Of a stretch of DNA of 64,000 bases, positions 8,329-16,428 are shown in pieces. Made by a program: the position numbers and the translations under genes. The notes beneath the pieces were generated by a model. It was not told where the DNA came from. It did not search any database and saw nothing but the letters and a program-made list of their open reading frames with translations. Source of the DNA: Gallibacterium trehalosifermentans. GTDB lineage: Bacteria; Pseudomonadota; Gammaproteobacteria; Enterobacterales; Pasteurellaceae. Numbering within the stretch: the first letter of the stretch is position 1; every line of letters begins with the position of its first letter. The DNA lies in NCBI RefSeq assembly GCF_042433055.1, contig NZ_JBHLWB010000009.1, forward strand, positions 230,650-294,649, given 5' to 3'.

Positions 8329-9903
8329 ATGAATAATATTCATCAACATAAAATTTTAATTTTAGATTTTGGTTCACAATATACACAACTTATCGCGCGT
8401 CGTGTGCGTGAAATTGGGGTTTATTGTGAATTATGGGCGTGGGACGTAACAGAAGTGCAAATTCGTGAATTTAGCCCAACAGGCATTATCCTTTCAGGTG
8501 GACCAGAAAGTACCACAGAAGCAGGAAGTCCGCGTGCGCCAGAATATGTATTCAATGCTGGGGTACCTGTATTAGGGATCTGCTATGGTATGCAAACGAT
8601 GGCAATGCAGTTAGGAGGCTTAGTTGAGGGATCAACTGAGCGTGAATTTGGTTATGCTGCAGTTGAAGTATTGGCTAAAGATAATTTGTTTAAAGCGTTA
8701 GCCGATGCCCATTCAGCACAAGGTAATGCTTTATTAGATGTTTGGATGAGCCATGGTGATAAAGTTACTCAAATTCCACCACAATTCCATATTTCCGCGG
8801 CAACAGCATCTTGCCCGATAGCCGCAATGGCAGATGAATCTCGCCATTTTTATGGTGTGCAATTCCACCCTGAAGTAACGCACTCAAAACAAGGGTTAGC
8901 ACTATTAGAAAATTTTGTGGTGGGAATTTGTCAATGTGAAAAGCGTTGGACTGCGGACAATATTATCGAAGATGCCGTTGCACGTATTAAAGCACAAGTA
9001 GGCAATGATGAAGTAATTCTTGCGTTGTCTGGTGGGGTAGATTCTTCTGTTACAGCATTATTATTACAACGTGCGATAGGACATAACCTCCATTGTGTGT
9101 TTGTGGATAATGGTTTATTACGCCTGAATGAGGGTGATCAAGTTATGGAAATGTTCGGTAATAAATTTGGCTTGAATATTACTCGTGTGAATGCTGAAGA
9201 TCGTTTCTTAGGCGAATTAGCGGGCGTTAGTGATCCTGAAGCAAAACGTAAAGTGATTGGTAAAGTCTTTATTGATGTGTTTGATGAAGAATCGCATAAA
9301 CACACCAATGTGAAATGGTTGGCACAAGGCACAATTTATCCAGATGTGATCGAATCTGCAGCGAGTAAAACAGGCAAAGCGCACGTGATCAAATCGCACC
9401 ATAATGTCGGTGGCTTACCTGATTATATGAAACTTGGGTTAGTTGAGCCGTTAAAAGAGTTGTTCAAAGATGAAGTACGCAAAATCGGTTTAGCGTTAGG
9501 CTTGCCTTACGATATGCTTTATCGCCACCCATTCCCAGGACCAGGGCTTGGCGTACGAGTATTGGGCGAGGTGAAGAAAGAATATTGTGATTTATTGCGG
9601 CGTGCCGATGCGATCTTTATTGAAGAATTGCATAATTCAGGTTGGTATCACAAAGTGAGCCAAGCCTTTACTGTATTCCTCCCTGTAAAATCAGTTGGCG
9701 TAATGGGCGATGGTCGCAAATATGATTGGGTGGTGTCATTGCGTGCAGTAGAAACAATCGACTTTATGACTGCTCATTGGGCGCATCTGCCTTATGAATT
9801 GTTAGGTAAAGTCTCTAATCGGATTATCAATGAAATTGATGGTATCTCCCGCGTGGTTTATGATGTGAGCGGAAAACCACCAGCAACGATAGAGTGGGAA
9901 TAA
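8329..9903 (+). CDS. guaA: GMP synthase (glutamine-hydrolysing) GuaA
   Basis: GuaA aminates XMP to GMP using glutamine and ATP, following GuaB. The 524-residue protein has a class I glutamine amidotransferase domain (about 1-205) with nucleophile C85 in GICYGMQ and the His-Glu pair in QFHPEVTHS. It then has an ATP pyrophosphatase domain with the P-loop LSGGVDSSV (from S234) and a C-terminal dimerisation domain ending PPATIEWE, the canonical GuaA end. The start follows agagaaacaac. It is the last gene of the cluster and shares a bidirectional terminator with ycaO, which faces it. Confidence 0.97.
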   Translation: MNNIHQHKILILDFGSQYTQLIARRVREIGVYCELWAWDVTEVQIREFSPTGIILSGGPESTTEAGSPRAPEYVFNAGVPVLGICYGMQTMAMQLGGLVEGSTEREFGYAAVEVLAKDNLFKALADAHSAQGNALLDVWMSHGDKVTQIPPQFHISAATASCPIAAMADESRHFYGVQFHPEVTHSKQGLALLENFVVGICQCEKRWTADNIIEDAVARIKAQVGNDEVILALSGGVDSSVTALLLQRAIGHNLHCVFVDNGLLRLNEGDQVMEMFGNKFGLNITRVNAEDRFLGELAGVSDPEAKRKVIGKVFIDVFDEESHKHTNVKWLAQGTIYPDVIESAASKTGKAHVIKSHHNVGGLPDYMKLGLVEPLKELFKDEVRKIGLALGLPYDMLYRHPFPGPGLGVRVLGEVKKEYCDLLRRADAIFIEELHNSGWYHKVSQAFTVFLPVKSVGVMGDGRKYDWVVSLRAVETIDFMTAHWAHLPYELLGKVSNRIINEIDGISRVVYDVSGKPPATIEWE

Positions 9904-9925
9904 TTTTGTTACGTTAGATTAATTA

Positions 9926-9965
9926 AAAAGCCATTCACAAATAAACGATGAATGGCTTTTATTTT
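9926..9965. terminator. Bidirectional terminator between guaA and ycaO
   Basis: A perfect 12-base stem (aaaagccattca with tgaatggctttt) has an 11-base loop and T-runs on both strands. It lies between the facing genes guaA and ycaO. Confidence 0.85.
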
Positions 9966-9986
9966 GTTTTTACAACAGATTACAGA

Positions 9987-11732
9987 TTATTTTGCACGTT
10001 GTAATTTTTGGTATGCTTGCAACAATTTTTGATGTTCAGCGAAGTTTGCTAGGGTTTCATCACTAGCAGGCAATAAGAAGAATGGGTTACCACCATTAAT
10101 TGCATTCCATGCAAATTCAACTGCTTTTTCACCATACATTCGTGCAAACACAGCTCGATATTGTTCAGGATCACGGTTTTCATCTAAGAATAATTCTAAG
10201 CTACTGATTAAGGTTCGATAATAATTAGCTTGTTCAGCAGTAAAAACTGAACTATTCATTTGATATGTCCAAGTTGCCCACTCTAACGCATTTTCCAAAT
10301 CACCTAATGCTAAATAGAGCATAGATTTTAATTCACCAATGCGTAAGGTTTGCCAGCTAGTATTTTTTGGTGCAACGATACCAATAAATTCACGAACTCG
10401 TGTTGCATCATCAATCCCTTGCTCATCTAACTCATCTAAGAGTTCTTGATATGTTTCTGCATCGTGATGGAAGTTTGGCAGATCCAATAAAATTTCTCGC
10501 CAATCCATGCCCATATTGTTATTAGCATAGATAAGGTCATCAACTGGATAAATATCAGACATTCCAGGTACAATAATACGGCATGCATACACGTCAAGAT
10601 GTTGATAATCCATAATATAGACTTCTTTTTCTTCACGTTGGAATAGTGTCATTAAATTATTGAACTCTTCTGCGGTTGAACCAGAGAAATCCCAATGAAC
10701 AAACTCGAAATCACTTTCTTGCTTAAATAAATCCCAAGAAATTAAACCACTTGAATCAATAAAGTGTGTTTCTAGGTTAGCGTGTTCGGCTACATCTTCA
10801 TTGTTGAATGATGGTGGGGAAAAGACATCAAGATCTTTTAGGCTTCTACCTTGTAATAATTCAGTAACGGTTCTTTCTAGGGCGACAGCAAAATTTGGGT
10901 GCGCGCCAAAAGAGGCAAAACAGGTGCCATTATTGCGATTGAATAAGACAACACAGATAACAGGATATTGCCCGCCAAGAGAAGCATCAAACGCATAAAT
11001 AGGGAAGCCCTCTTCTTCTAATTTTGCAATAGAAGCTTGAACAGAAGGATATTTATCCAAAATTTCCGTCGGAATTAACGGTAAACTAATTGCTTCAGCA
11101 ATAATTTTATTTTTAACGTAACGTTCAAAGACCTCAGATAATCCTTGTACTCGTGCCTCAAACATGGTGTTGCCTGCCGACATACCATTAGAAACATATA
11201 AATTGTTAATAATTGCTTGAGGAATATAAATTGTTTTTTGGTCAGATTGACGAACATACGGTAAGGCAACGATACCACGATCAAGATTACCTGATTGGAT
11301 ATCTACTAAGAGATCAGGTGTTAATTCTTGGTTTGGATCGAAATAATCTAATAATGTATTATCTAAAATACCCACAGGTAACAAATTAGGATCTTCAATC
11401 GAGAACCATTTTTCGCTTGGGTAATGGACGAATTCTCCTTCAGCAACCGCTTTACCTAAATAATAGTCAGAAAAAAAGTAATTTGTTGAAAGACGTTCAA
11501 AATATTCACCCAGCGCTGACGCTAATGCCGCTTTTTTGCTCGCACCTTTTCCATTGGAGAAACATTGAGGGCAATCTTTATCACGAATATGTACTGACCA
11601 AACATTAGGAACTGGGTTTAACCAAGAAGCTTCTTCAATATTGAAACCAAGGTTCTTTAATTTTTGTTGAAAGGTTGCAATGGAATCTTCTAGGGCAGCA
11701 TCTTTGCCTAAAATAAAAGTTTGTTCTGTCAT
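9987..11732 (-). CDS. ycaO: YcaO, accessory factor of S12 methylthiolation
   Basis: In E. coli, YcaO assists RimO in beta-methylthiolation of an aspartate of ribosomal protein S12; the chemical role of YcaO is not settled. The YcaO fold is an ATP-dependent cyclodehydratase/thioamidation fold best known from thiazole-forming peptide pathways. The 581-residue product matches E. coli YcaO in length (586) and has the YcaO core in about residues 60-400. This includes SNGKGASKKAALASALGEYFERLS and FEARVQGLSEVFERYVK, which carry glutamates of the ATP-Mg site. A helical TPR-like C-terminal region follows. No peptide precursor, dehydrogenase or E1-like partner is encoded next to it, which argues for the ribosomal role. 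rimO lies in the same window at 59554-60891. Confidence 0.9.
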   Translation of the reverse strand: MTEQTFILGKDAALEDSIATFQQKLKNLGFNIEEASWLNPVPNVWSVHIRDKDCPQCFSNGKGASKKAALASALGEYFERLSTNYFFSDYYLGKAVAEGEFVHYPSEKWFSIEDPNLLPVGILDNTLLDYFDPNQELTPDLLVDIQSGNLDRGIVALPYVRQSDQKTIYIPQAIINNLYVSNGMSAGNTMFEARVQGLSEVFERYVKNKIIAEAISLPLIPTEILDKYPSVQASIAKLEEEGFPIYAFDASLGGQYPVICVVLFNRNNGTCFASFGAHPNFAVALERTVTELLQGRSLKDLDVFSPPSFNNEDVAEHANLETHFIDSSGLISWDLFKQESDFEFVHWDFSGSTAEEFNNLMTLFQREEKEVYIMDYQHLDVYACRIIVPGMSDIYPVDDLIYANNNMGMDWREILLDLPNFHHDAETYQELLDELDEQGIDDATRVREFIGIVAPKNTSWQTLRIGELKSMLYLALGDLENALEWATWTYQMNSSVFTAEQANYYRTLISSLELFLDENRDPEQYRAVFARMYGEKAVEFAWNAINGGNPFFLLPASDETLANFAEHQKLLQAYQKLQRAK

Positions 11733-11978
11733 AAAATTATCCTTATGTTGTTATTATTATTGGAACATATTTCAGTTAAGACAAAATGGTATTGCCTTAT
11801 TTGGCGAGAAAAAATGAGAAAAAAGTACCATTAATAGAATATGTTCAATTTTCGGCATAGCATAGTACGGGAGAAGTATCTCTCCCGCAAGCTATTTCAG
11901 TGATTACCTATTTTAAAATATTGGAAATTGATGTTTCACTAGTCCATAGTGCACATAAGAGTGAAACAACAAACTTAT

Positions 11979-12869
11979 TTAATTATTTAAGATTTTGCTT
12001 AATGTTGTTTCCAGTGTTGGACATTCAAATTGGAAACCTGCTTTGAGTAGTTTTTCAGGGTAAACTTTTTGACTATTTAAGAGTAAACAAGATCGTTCAC
12101 CAAGCAGTGTTTTAAGTAAGAAACTTGGTATATGGAGAATGGCAGCACGTTTCATTAACCGAGATAAGGTTTGATTAAATTCTTGATTTGTTACTGGATT
12201 TGGCGACACCATATTGAATGCCCCTCGACATTCTGGATTATCCATTAAAAAGATAATTGCATTGATCATATCGGGTAAGCTAATCCACGACCAAAATTGT
12301 TTACCATCACCCAGTTGCCCTCCTAGCCAATGGCGGTAAAGCGGTAAAATTCTCCCTAATACTCCGCCATAACTACCAAGCACTAAACCTGTTCGTAATA
12401 AGCAGACTCGGCTATTTGCCTGCAAAGCGATCTCTTCCCATTGTTTACAAAGTTGCCCTAAAAAATCTTCTGCTGCCGGCATTTTTTCGGTCATCATTAA
12501 TTGCGGGTGATCGCCATAATAGCCGATAGCTGAACCAGAGATAAAGGTATGGGGAGGCTGAGCACTTTGATTAATTAAATCCACTAATTTTTGCGTTGTC
12601 GTGAGTCGACTCGTGATTAATTGTTGTTTTTGAGCTTCACTCCAGCGATGATTAAAAATGGGCTCGCCAGCAAGATTAATAACAACATCAAAATCATCTA
12701 GATGGCTAAAATGATTTAGCGACGATACAGTAATAACATTGGCTGGAATTTGTGCGCTATATTTTTTTGGAGAACGAGAAACTAGCGTTAATTGATGACC
12801 TAGATTATCGAGTTGTTTTAGCAGTGATTTACCGATAAAACCTGTTCCACCAGTAATTAATATATTCAT
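11979..12869 (-). CDS. yfcH: Epimerase-like SDR protein, TIGR01777 family (YfcH)
   Basis: A 296-residue atypical short-chain dehydrogenase/reductase. The Rossmann motif GGTGFIGKSL is at the N-terminus, the SAIGYYG stretch holds the serine and YxxxG-like active-site region, and a C-terminal DUF1731-type helix follows (LLGERSCLLLNSQKVYPEKL). Its length equals E. coli YfcH (297). The cellular substrate is unknown. A strong ribosome site (ggag, 9 bases upstream) precedes the ATG. It begins 20 bases after argR on the same strand, so it probably belongs to the argR transcript and falls under arginine repression. Confidence 0.88.
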   Translation of the reverse strand: MNILITGGTGFIGKSLLKQLDNLGHQLTLVSRSPKKYSAQIPANVITVSSLNHFSHLDDFDVVINLAGEPIFNHRWSEAQKQQLITSRLTTTQKLVDLINQSAQPPHTFISGSAIGYYGDHPQLMMTEKMPAAEDFLGQLCKQWEEIALQANSRVCLLRTGLVLGSYGGVLGRILPLYRHWLGGQLGDGKQFWSWISLPDMINAIIFLMDNPECRGAFNMVSPNPVTNQEFNQTLSRLMKRAAILHIPSFLLKTLLGERSCLLLNSQKVYPEKLLKAGFQFECPTLETTLSKILNN

Positions 12870-12889
12870 ACCGTTCTCCTTTGTAAACG

Positions 12890-13354
12890 TTATAGAGAAT
12901 CGTTGAATAAAGCCTGAATATTCTCTATAAGTTGATTGATTTCAATATCGCTAGTTGGCGAAACAAAGATGGTATCATCGCCAGCGATTGTCCCTAAGAT
13001 CCCTTCTGCCTTACTAACAGAATCTAATAAACGTGCGATTAATTGTGCCGCACCAGGACTGGTTTTAATCACAATTAAATGGTGATTATGATCTATATCT
13101 AATACTAAATTTTTTAGTGGACTTGATGTGGTCGGTACACTTAACTCATTCGGTAAACAATAGACCATTTCCATTTTTGTGTTTCTTGCTCTCACCGCAC
13201 CAAATTTTGCTAACATTCTGGATACTTTAGATTGATTAATATTAGCGAAACCCATTTCGCTTAATGCATTAACAATCTCGCCCTGTGAGCTAAATTTTTC
13301 TTCTGCTAATAAAGATTTAAATGCTGAAAGTAGTTTTTCTTGTTTATTTTCCAT
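12890..13354 (-). CDS. argR: Arginine repressor ArgR
   Basis: ArgR is the arginine-sensing hexameric repressor of arginine synthesis. The 154-residue protein (E. coli 156) has an N-terminal winged-helix DNA-binding domain (about 1-75, with SQGEIVNALSEMG and NQSKVSRMLAKFG). The C-terminal core binds arginine and forms the hexamer, with GTIAGDDTIFV carrying the paired aspartates. The frame is open 14 codons upstream, but the ATG at 13354 fits the family N-terminus. The gene is divergent from mdh as in E. coli, and two ARG-box-like sequences overlap its promoter region, so autoregulation is likely. Confidence 0.94.
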   Translation of the reverse strand: MENKQEKLLSAFKSLLAEEKFSSQGEIVNALSEMGFANINQSKVSRMLAKFGAVRARNTKMEMVYCLPNELSVPTTSSPLKNLVLDIDHNHHLIVIKTSPGAAQLIARLLDSVSKAEGILGTIAGDDTIFVSPTSDIEINQLIENIQALFNDSL

Positions 13355-13389
13355 ATCAATTAAAATAGTAAGATAAGAATTGCATAAAT

Positions 13390-13407
13390 TTTGCATAAAA
13401 ATGCAGA
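13390..13407. promoter_or_regulatory. ARG-box-like site 1 (argR autoregulation)
   Basis: TTTGCATAAAAATGCAGA matches the ARG box consensus wnTGAATwwwwATTCAnw at 16 of 18 positions and is a good dyad (TGCAT/ATGCA). It lies in the argR leader between its -10 box and start codon. It is very like the operator I recall for E. coli argR. Confidence 0.6.
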
Positions 13408-13420
13408 AATAGAGATTAAA

Positions 13421-13438
13421 TTTGAATTATACTGCATA
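13421..13438. promoter_or_regulatory. ARG-box-like site 2 overlapping argR -10 box
   Basis: TTTGAATTATACTGCATA matches the left half of the ARG box fully and the right half at 3 of 5 positions. On the minus strand it contains TATAAT (13431 to 13426), a perfect -10 box for argR. Binding here would block RNA polymerase. The two sites are 31 bases centre to centre, wider than the usual paired ARG boxes. Confidence 0.5.
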
Positions 13439-13590
13439 ACTTTGAATAAGTGGGTATCTTTTTATATGAAACTTCAACTTTTGATAGAAAATGTGGAGTA
13501 GTTCTCAATATTGAATTTATTTATTTGAAAAAGTAAGAGATGAGGCATAGAATTCCACTATTATTTTCTATAACTAGTAAGGAGTATAAA

Positions 13591-14523
13591 ATGAAAGTTG
13601 CTGTTTTAGGTGCGGCAGGCGGAATCGGTCAAGCATTATCACTATTATTGAAAATTCAATTACCAGCTGGTTCTGATTTAGCATTATATGATATTGCCCC
13701 TGTTACACCAGGGGTAGCGGTAGATGTGAGTCATATTCCAACTGCTGTGAATGTGAAAGGTTTTGCTGGGGAAGATCCAACGCCAGCTCTTGAAGGTGCT
13801 GATGTTGTTCTAATTTCTGCTGGTGTTGCACGTAAACCAGGTATGGATCGTTCAGATCTTTTCAATATCAATGCAGGTATTGTAAAAAACTTAATTGAAA
13901 AAGTGGCTGCGACTTGTCCAAAAGCTTGTGTTGGTATTATTACTAACCCAGTGAATACAACTGTTGCGATTGCCGCTGAAGTATTGAAAAAAGCGGGTGT
14001 TTACGATAAACGTAAACTTTTTGGTGTAACAACATTAGATACACTTCGTTCAGAAACCTTTGTGGCTGAATTGAAAAATGTAGATGTAAGTAAAGTACAA
14101 GTGCCTGTAATTGGCGGACATTCAGGTGTAACTATTTTGCCATTATTATCACAAGTGCATTATGTTTCTTGGCAAGAAGAAGAAATTGAACCATTAACAA
14201 AACGTATCCAAAATGCAGGTACTGAAGTGGTTAATGCAAAAGCGGGTGGTGGTTCAGCAACCTTATCAATGGCACAAGCGGCTGCGCGTTTTGCTCTTTC
14301 TTTAGTGCGTGCATTAAATGGTGAAAAAGTCGTTGAATGCACTTATGTCGAGGGTGATGGTAAGTATGCTCGTTTCTTTGCACAACCAGTTCGTTTAGGT
14401 AAAGAAGGGGTGGAAGAGTTATTACCAGTTGGTCCATTAAGTGCATATGAACAAGCAGCAGTTGAAGCAATGTTGCCAACATTAAAAGCTGACATTGAAT
14501 TAGGTGAAAACTTTGTGAAATAA
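13591..14523 (+). CDS. mdh: Malate dehydrogenase Mdh
   Basis: Mdh interconverts malate and oxaloacetate with NAD(H) in the citric acid cycle or its reductive branch. The 310-residue product (E. coli 312) has the Rossmann motif VLGAAGGIGQ at the N-terminus. It has substrate arginines in VARKPGMDRSD and the LRSETF region, and the catalytic histidine in VIGGHSGVTILPL. The ATG at 13591 is chosen because aaggag lies 8 bases upstream; the frame is open 17 codons further. Divergent from argR and closed by a terminator built from uptake-sequence cores. Confidence 0.97.
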   Translation: MKVAVLGAAGGIGQALSLLLKIQLPAGSDLALYDIAPVTPGVAVDVSHIPTAVNVKGFAGEDPTPALEGADVVLISAGVARKPGMDRSDLFNINAGIVKNLIEKVAATCPKACVGIITNPVNTTVAIAAEVLKKAGVYDKRKLFGVTTLDTLRSETFVAELKNVDVSKVQVPVIGGHSGVTILPLLSQVHYVSWQEEEIEPLTKRIQNAGTEVVNAKAGGGSATLSMAQAAARFALSLVRALNGEKVVECTYVEGDGKYARFFAQPVRLGKEGVEELLPVGPLSAYEQAAVEAMLPTLKADIELGENFVK

Positions 14524-14553
14524 GTTTTATAATAGCTAATTAAAATCTTAATG

Positions 14554-14586
14554 AAAGTGCGGCGAAATGACCGCACTTTTATTTTT
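14554..14586 (+). terminator. mdh terminator formed by paired DNA uptake sequences
   Basis: A 9-base stem (aaagtgcgg with ccgcacttt, 8-base loop) is followed by a T-rich run. Its right arm contains ACCGCACTT (14570-14578), the exact complement of the Haemophilus-type uptake core AAGTGCGGT. Its left arm has AAGTGCGGC (14555-14563), one base off. Such inverted uptake pairs acting as terminators are well known in Haemophilus influenzae. Confidence 0.85.
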
Positions 14587-14690
14587 TGTCGAGAAAAAAT
14601 TCAGTCTTTCCTATGAAAGGGTTGCAATGCTGTCATTATGGTGTAGATTAGTTGAAATTATTGATAACAACTTGTTAAAGAAGGCTTAAT

Positions 14691-15707
14691 ATGAAAGATA
14701 TTGATTGGAAAAATTTAGGATTTAGTTATATCAAAACTGACTATCGTTATGTTGCGCATTGGAAAGATGGAAAATGGTCAGAGGGAGAATTAACACAAGA
14801 CAATCATCTTGTTTTACATGAGGGAGCCCCAGCATTACATTATGGACAACAATGTTTTGAGGGTTTGAAAGCGTATCGTTGCAAAGATGGTTCAATTAAT
14901 TTATTCCGCCCAGATGAAAATGCAAAACGTATGCAGCGTAGTTGCGATCGTTTATTGATGCCTCATGTTCCAGTAGAAATGTTTATTGATGCTTGTAAAA
15001 AAGTGGTAAAAGCGAATGAGGAATGGGTTGCGCCGTATGGTACTGGTGCAACGCTTTATTTGCGTCCATTATTGATTGGCGTTGGTGAAAATATTGGTGT
15101 TCACCCTGCAAAAGAGTATCTATTCATTGTATTTTGCTGTCCAGTTGGTGCTTATTTCAAAGGTGGTTTAAAACCAACAAACTTTATTGTGTCTGAATAC
15201 GATCGTGCTGCACCACAAGGTACAGGCGCAGCAAAAGTTGGCGGAAACTATGCGGCAAGTTTATTACCAGGACATCAGGCACATGAACGTAATTTTAGTG
15301 ATTGTATTTATCTTGATCCCGCCACACATACTAAAATTGAAGAAGTTGGATCAGCAAATTTCTTTGGTATCACTAAAGACAATGAATTTGTTACCCCATT
15401 TTCACCTTCTATTTTGCCAAGTATAACGAAATATTCTTTACTTTATTTGGCGGAAAAACGTTTAGGGTTAAAAGCGATGGAGGGAGATGTGTATATTAAT
15501 GAGTTGGATCGTTTCACTGAAGCAGGCGCTTGTGGTACAGCAGCAGTAATTAGCCCAATCGGAGGTATTCAAAATGGTGATGATTTCCATGTGTTTTATT
15601 CAGAAACAGAGGTTGGTCCAGTTACTAAAGCGTTGTACGATGAATTAACTGGTATCCAATTTGGTGATATAGCTGCGCCTGAGGGGTGGATTGTTAAAGT
15701 TGAATAA
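14691..15707 (+). CDS. ilvE: Branched-chain amino acid aminotransferase IlvE
   Basis: A pyridoxal-phosphate enzyme of fold class IV that transfers the amino group between glutamate and the keto acids of leucine, isoleucine and valine. The 338-residue protein is of the longer type seen in Haemophilus and eukaryotes, not the ~309-residue E. coli type. The PLP lysine is expected in GAAKVGGNYAASL. The cofactor-binding stretch KIEEVGSANFFG and the C-terminal TEAGACGTAAVI are intact. The ribosome site aagaagg precedes the ATG. It is a single gene with no visible leader peptide or attenuator. Confidence 0.94.
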   Translation: MKDIDWKNLGFSYIKTDYRYVAHWKDGKWSEGELTQDNHLVLHEGAPALHYGQQCFEGLKAYRCKDGSINLFRPDENAKRMQRSCDRLLMPHVPVEMFIDACKKVVKANEEWVAPYGTGATLYLRPLLIGVGENIGVHPAKEYLFIVFCCPVGAYFKGGLKPTNFIVSEYDRAAPQGTGAAKVGGNYAASLLPGHQAHERNFSDCIYLDPATHTKIEEVGSANFFGITKDNEFVTPFSPSILPSITKYSLLYLAEKRLGLKAMEGDVYINELDRFTEAGACGTAAVISPIGGIQNGDDFHVFYSETEVGPVTKALYDELTGIQFGDIAAPEGWIVKVE

Positions 15708-15726
15708 ATGATGTAATGGTTAAAAA

Positions 15727-15770
15727 TGAAAGCAGTCATAGAAATACGTTTTATGGCTGTTTTTTCATTA
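15727..15770 (+). terminator. ilvE terminator
   Basis: An imperfect stem (aagcagtcata with tatggctgttt, two wobble pairs) is followed by a T-run about 20 bases after the ilvE stop. Confidence 0.6.
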
Positions 15771-15838
15771 ATAAGGTGTAGTGAATGCAACAAATAATGA
15801 TTTTGCTATAAATTGTAAGATTCCCCATAAATAGCACT

Positions 15839-15854
15839 ACGCAAACGTTATCTT
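15839..15854 (+). promoter_or_regulatory. PurR operator of cvpA-purF
   Basis: ACGCAAACGTTATCTT agrees with the PurR consensus ACGCAAACGTTTTCNT at every fixed position but one. It lies 44 bases before the cvpA start. PurR represses cvpA-purF in E. coli through a site at the same place in the operon. Confidence 0.85.
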
Positions 15855-15897
15855 TTTTTGTAAAATATACGCCGTTTTATGGCACAGAGATCTGGCA

Positions 15898-16413
15898 ATG
15901 ATTGATTATATTATTATTGGTATTATTTCTTTTTCTATCATTATTAGTTTATTTAGAGGATTTGTTCGAGAAGTCCTATCTTTAGCGAGCTGGTTAGTTG
16001 CCTTTTTTGTATCAAGTCATTTTTATCCCTATCTTGCAGCATTTTTCCAACAAATAGAATCAGAATACCTGCGTAATGGGACAGCTATCGTTATTTTATT
16101 TATTGCAACATTAATTGTATGCAGTTTAATCAATTATATGATTTCTCAATTAGTTGAGAAAACAGGGTTATCAGGCACAGATCGGGTTTTAGGTGCGTGT
16201 TTCGGTTTATTAAGAGGCGTATTGATTATTGCTGCGTTACTCTTTTTCCTAGATACCTTTACCAATTTTAGCCAGAGCGATTGGTGGAAAGCATCAAAAT
16301 TAATTCCACATTTTGGTTTTGTGGTTGATTGGTTTTTTCATCAGCTACAACTCCATTCTAGTTTTATCAAGACAAGTTTAATTAACTATTCAGATTCATT
16401 TATTTCATCATAA
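15898..16413 (+). CDS. cvpA: CvpA family inner-membrane protein
   Basis: CvpA is an inner-membrane protein named for its need in colicin V production and later tied to envelope and bile-salt stress; its molecular job is unclear. The 171-residue product (E. coli 162) has four hydrophobic segments and starts MIDYIIIGIISFSI, the usual family start. The conserved loop GFVREVLSLASW and the glycine-rich GTDRVLGACFGLLRG are present. It begins the cvpA-purF operon behind a PurR operator, with only 15 bases to purF. That context is conserved in gammaproteobacteria. Confidence 0.92.
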   Translation: MIDYIIIGIISFSIIISLFRGFVREVLSLASWLVAFFVSSHFYPYLAAFFQQIESEYLRNGTAIVILFIATLIVCSLINYMISQLVEKTGLSGTDRVLGACFGLLRGVLIIAALLFFLDTFTNFSQSDWWKASKLIPHFGFVVDWFFHQLQLHSSFIKTSLINYSDSFISS

Positions 16414-16428
16414 TAGAGGAAAAAAATA

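Noticed and set aside
11869..11886. Hairpin gggaga/tctccc upstream of ycaO as a riboswitch
   Set aside because: It is a single short stem with no conserved aptamer features that I can recognise.
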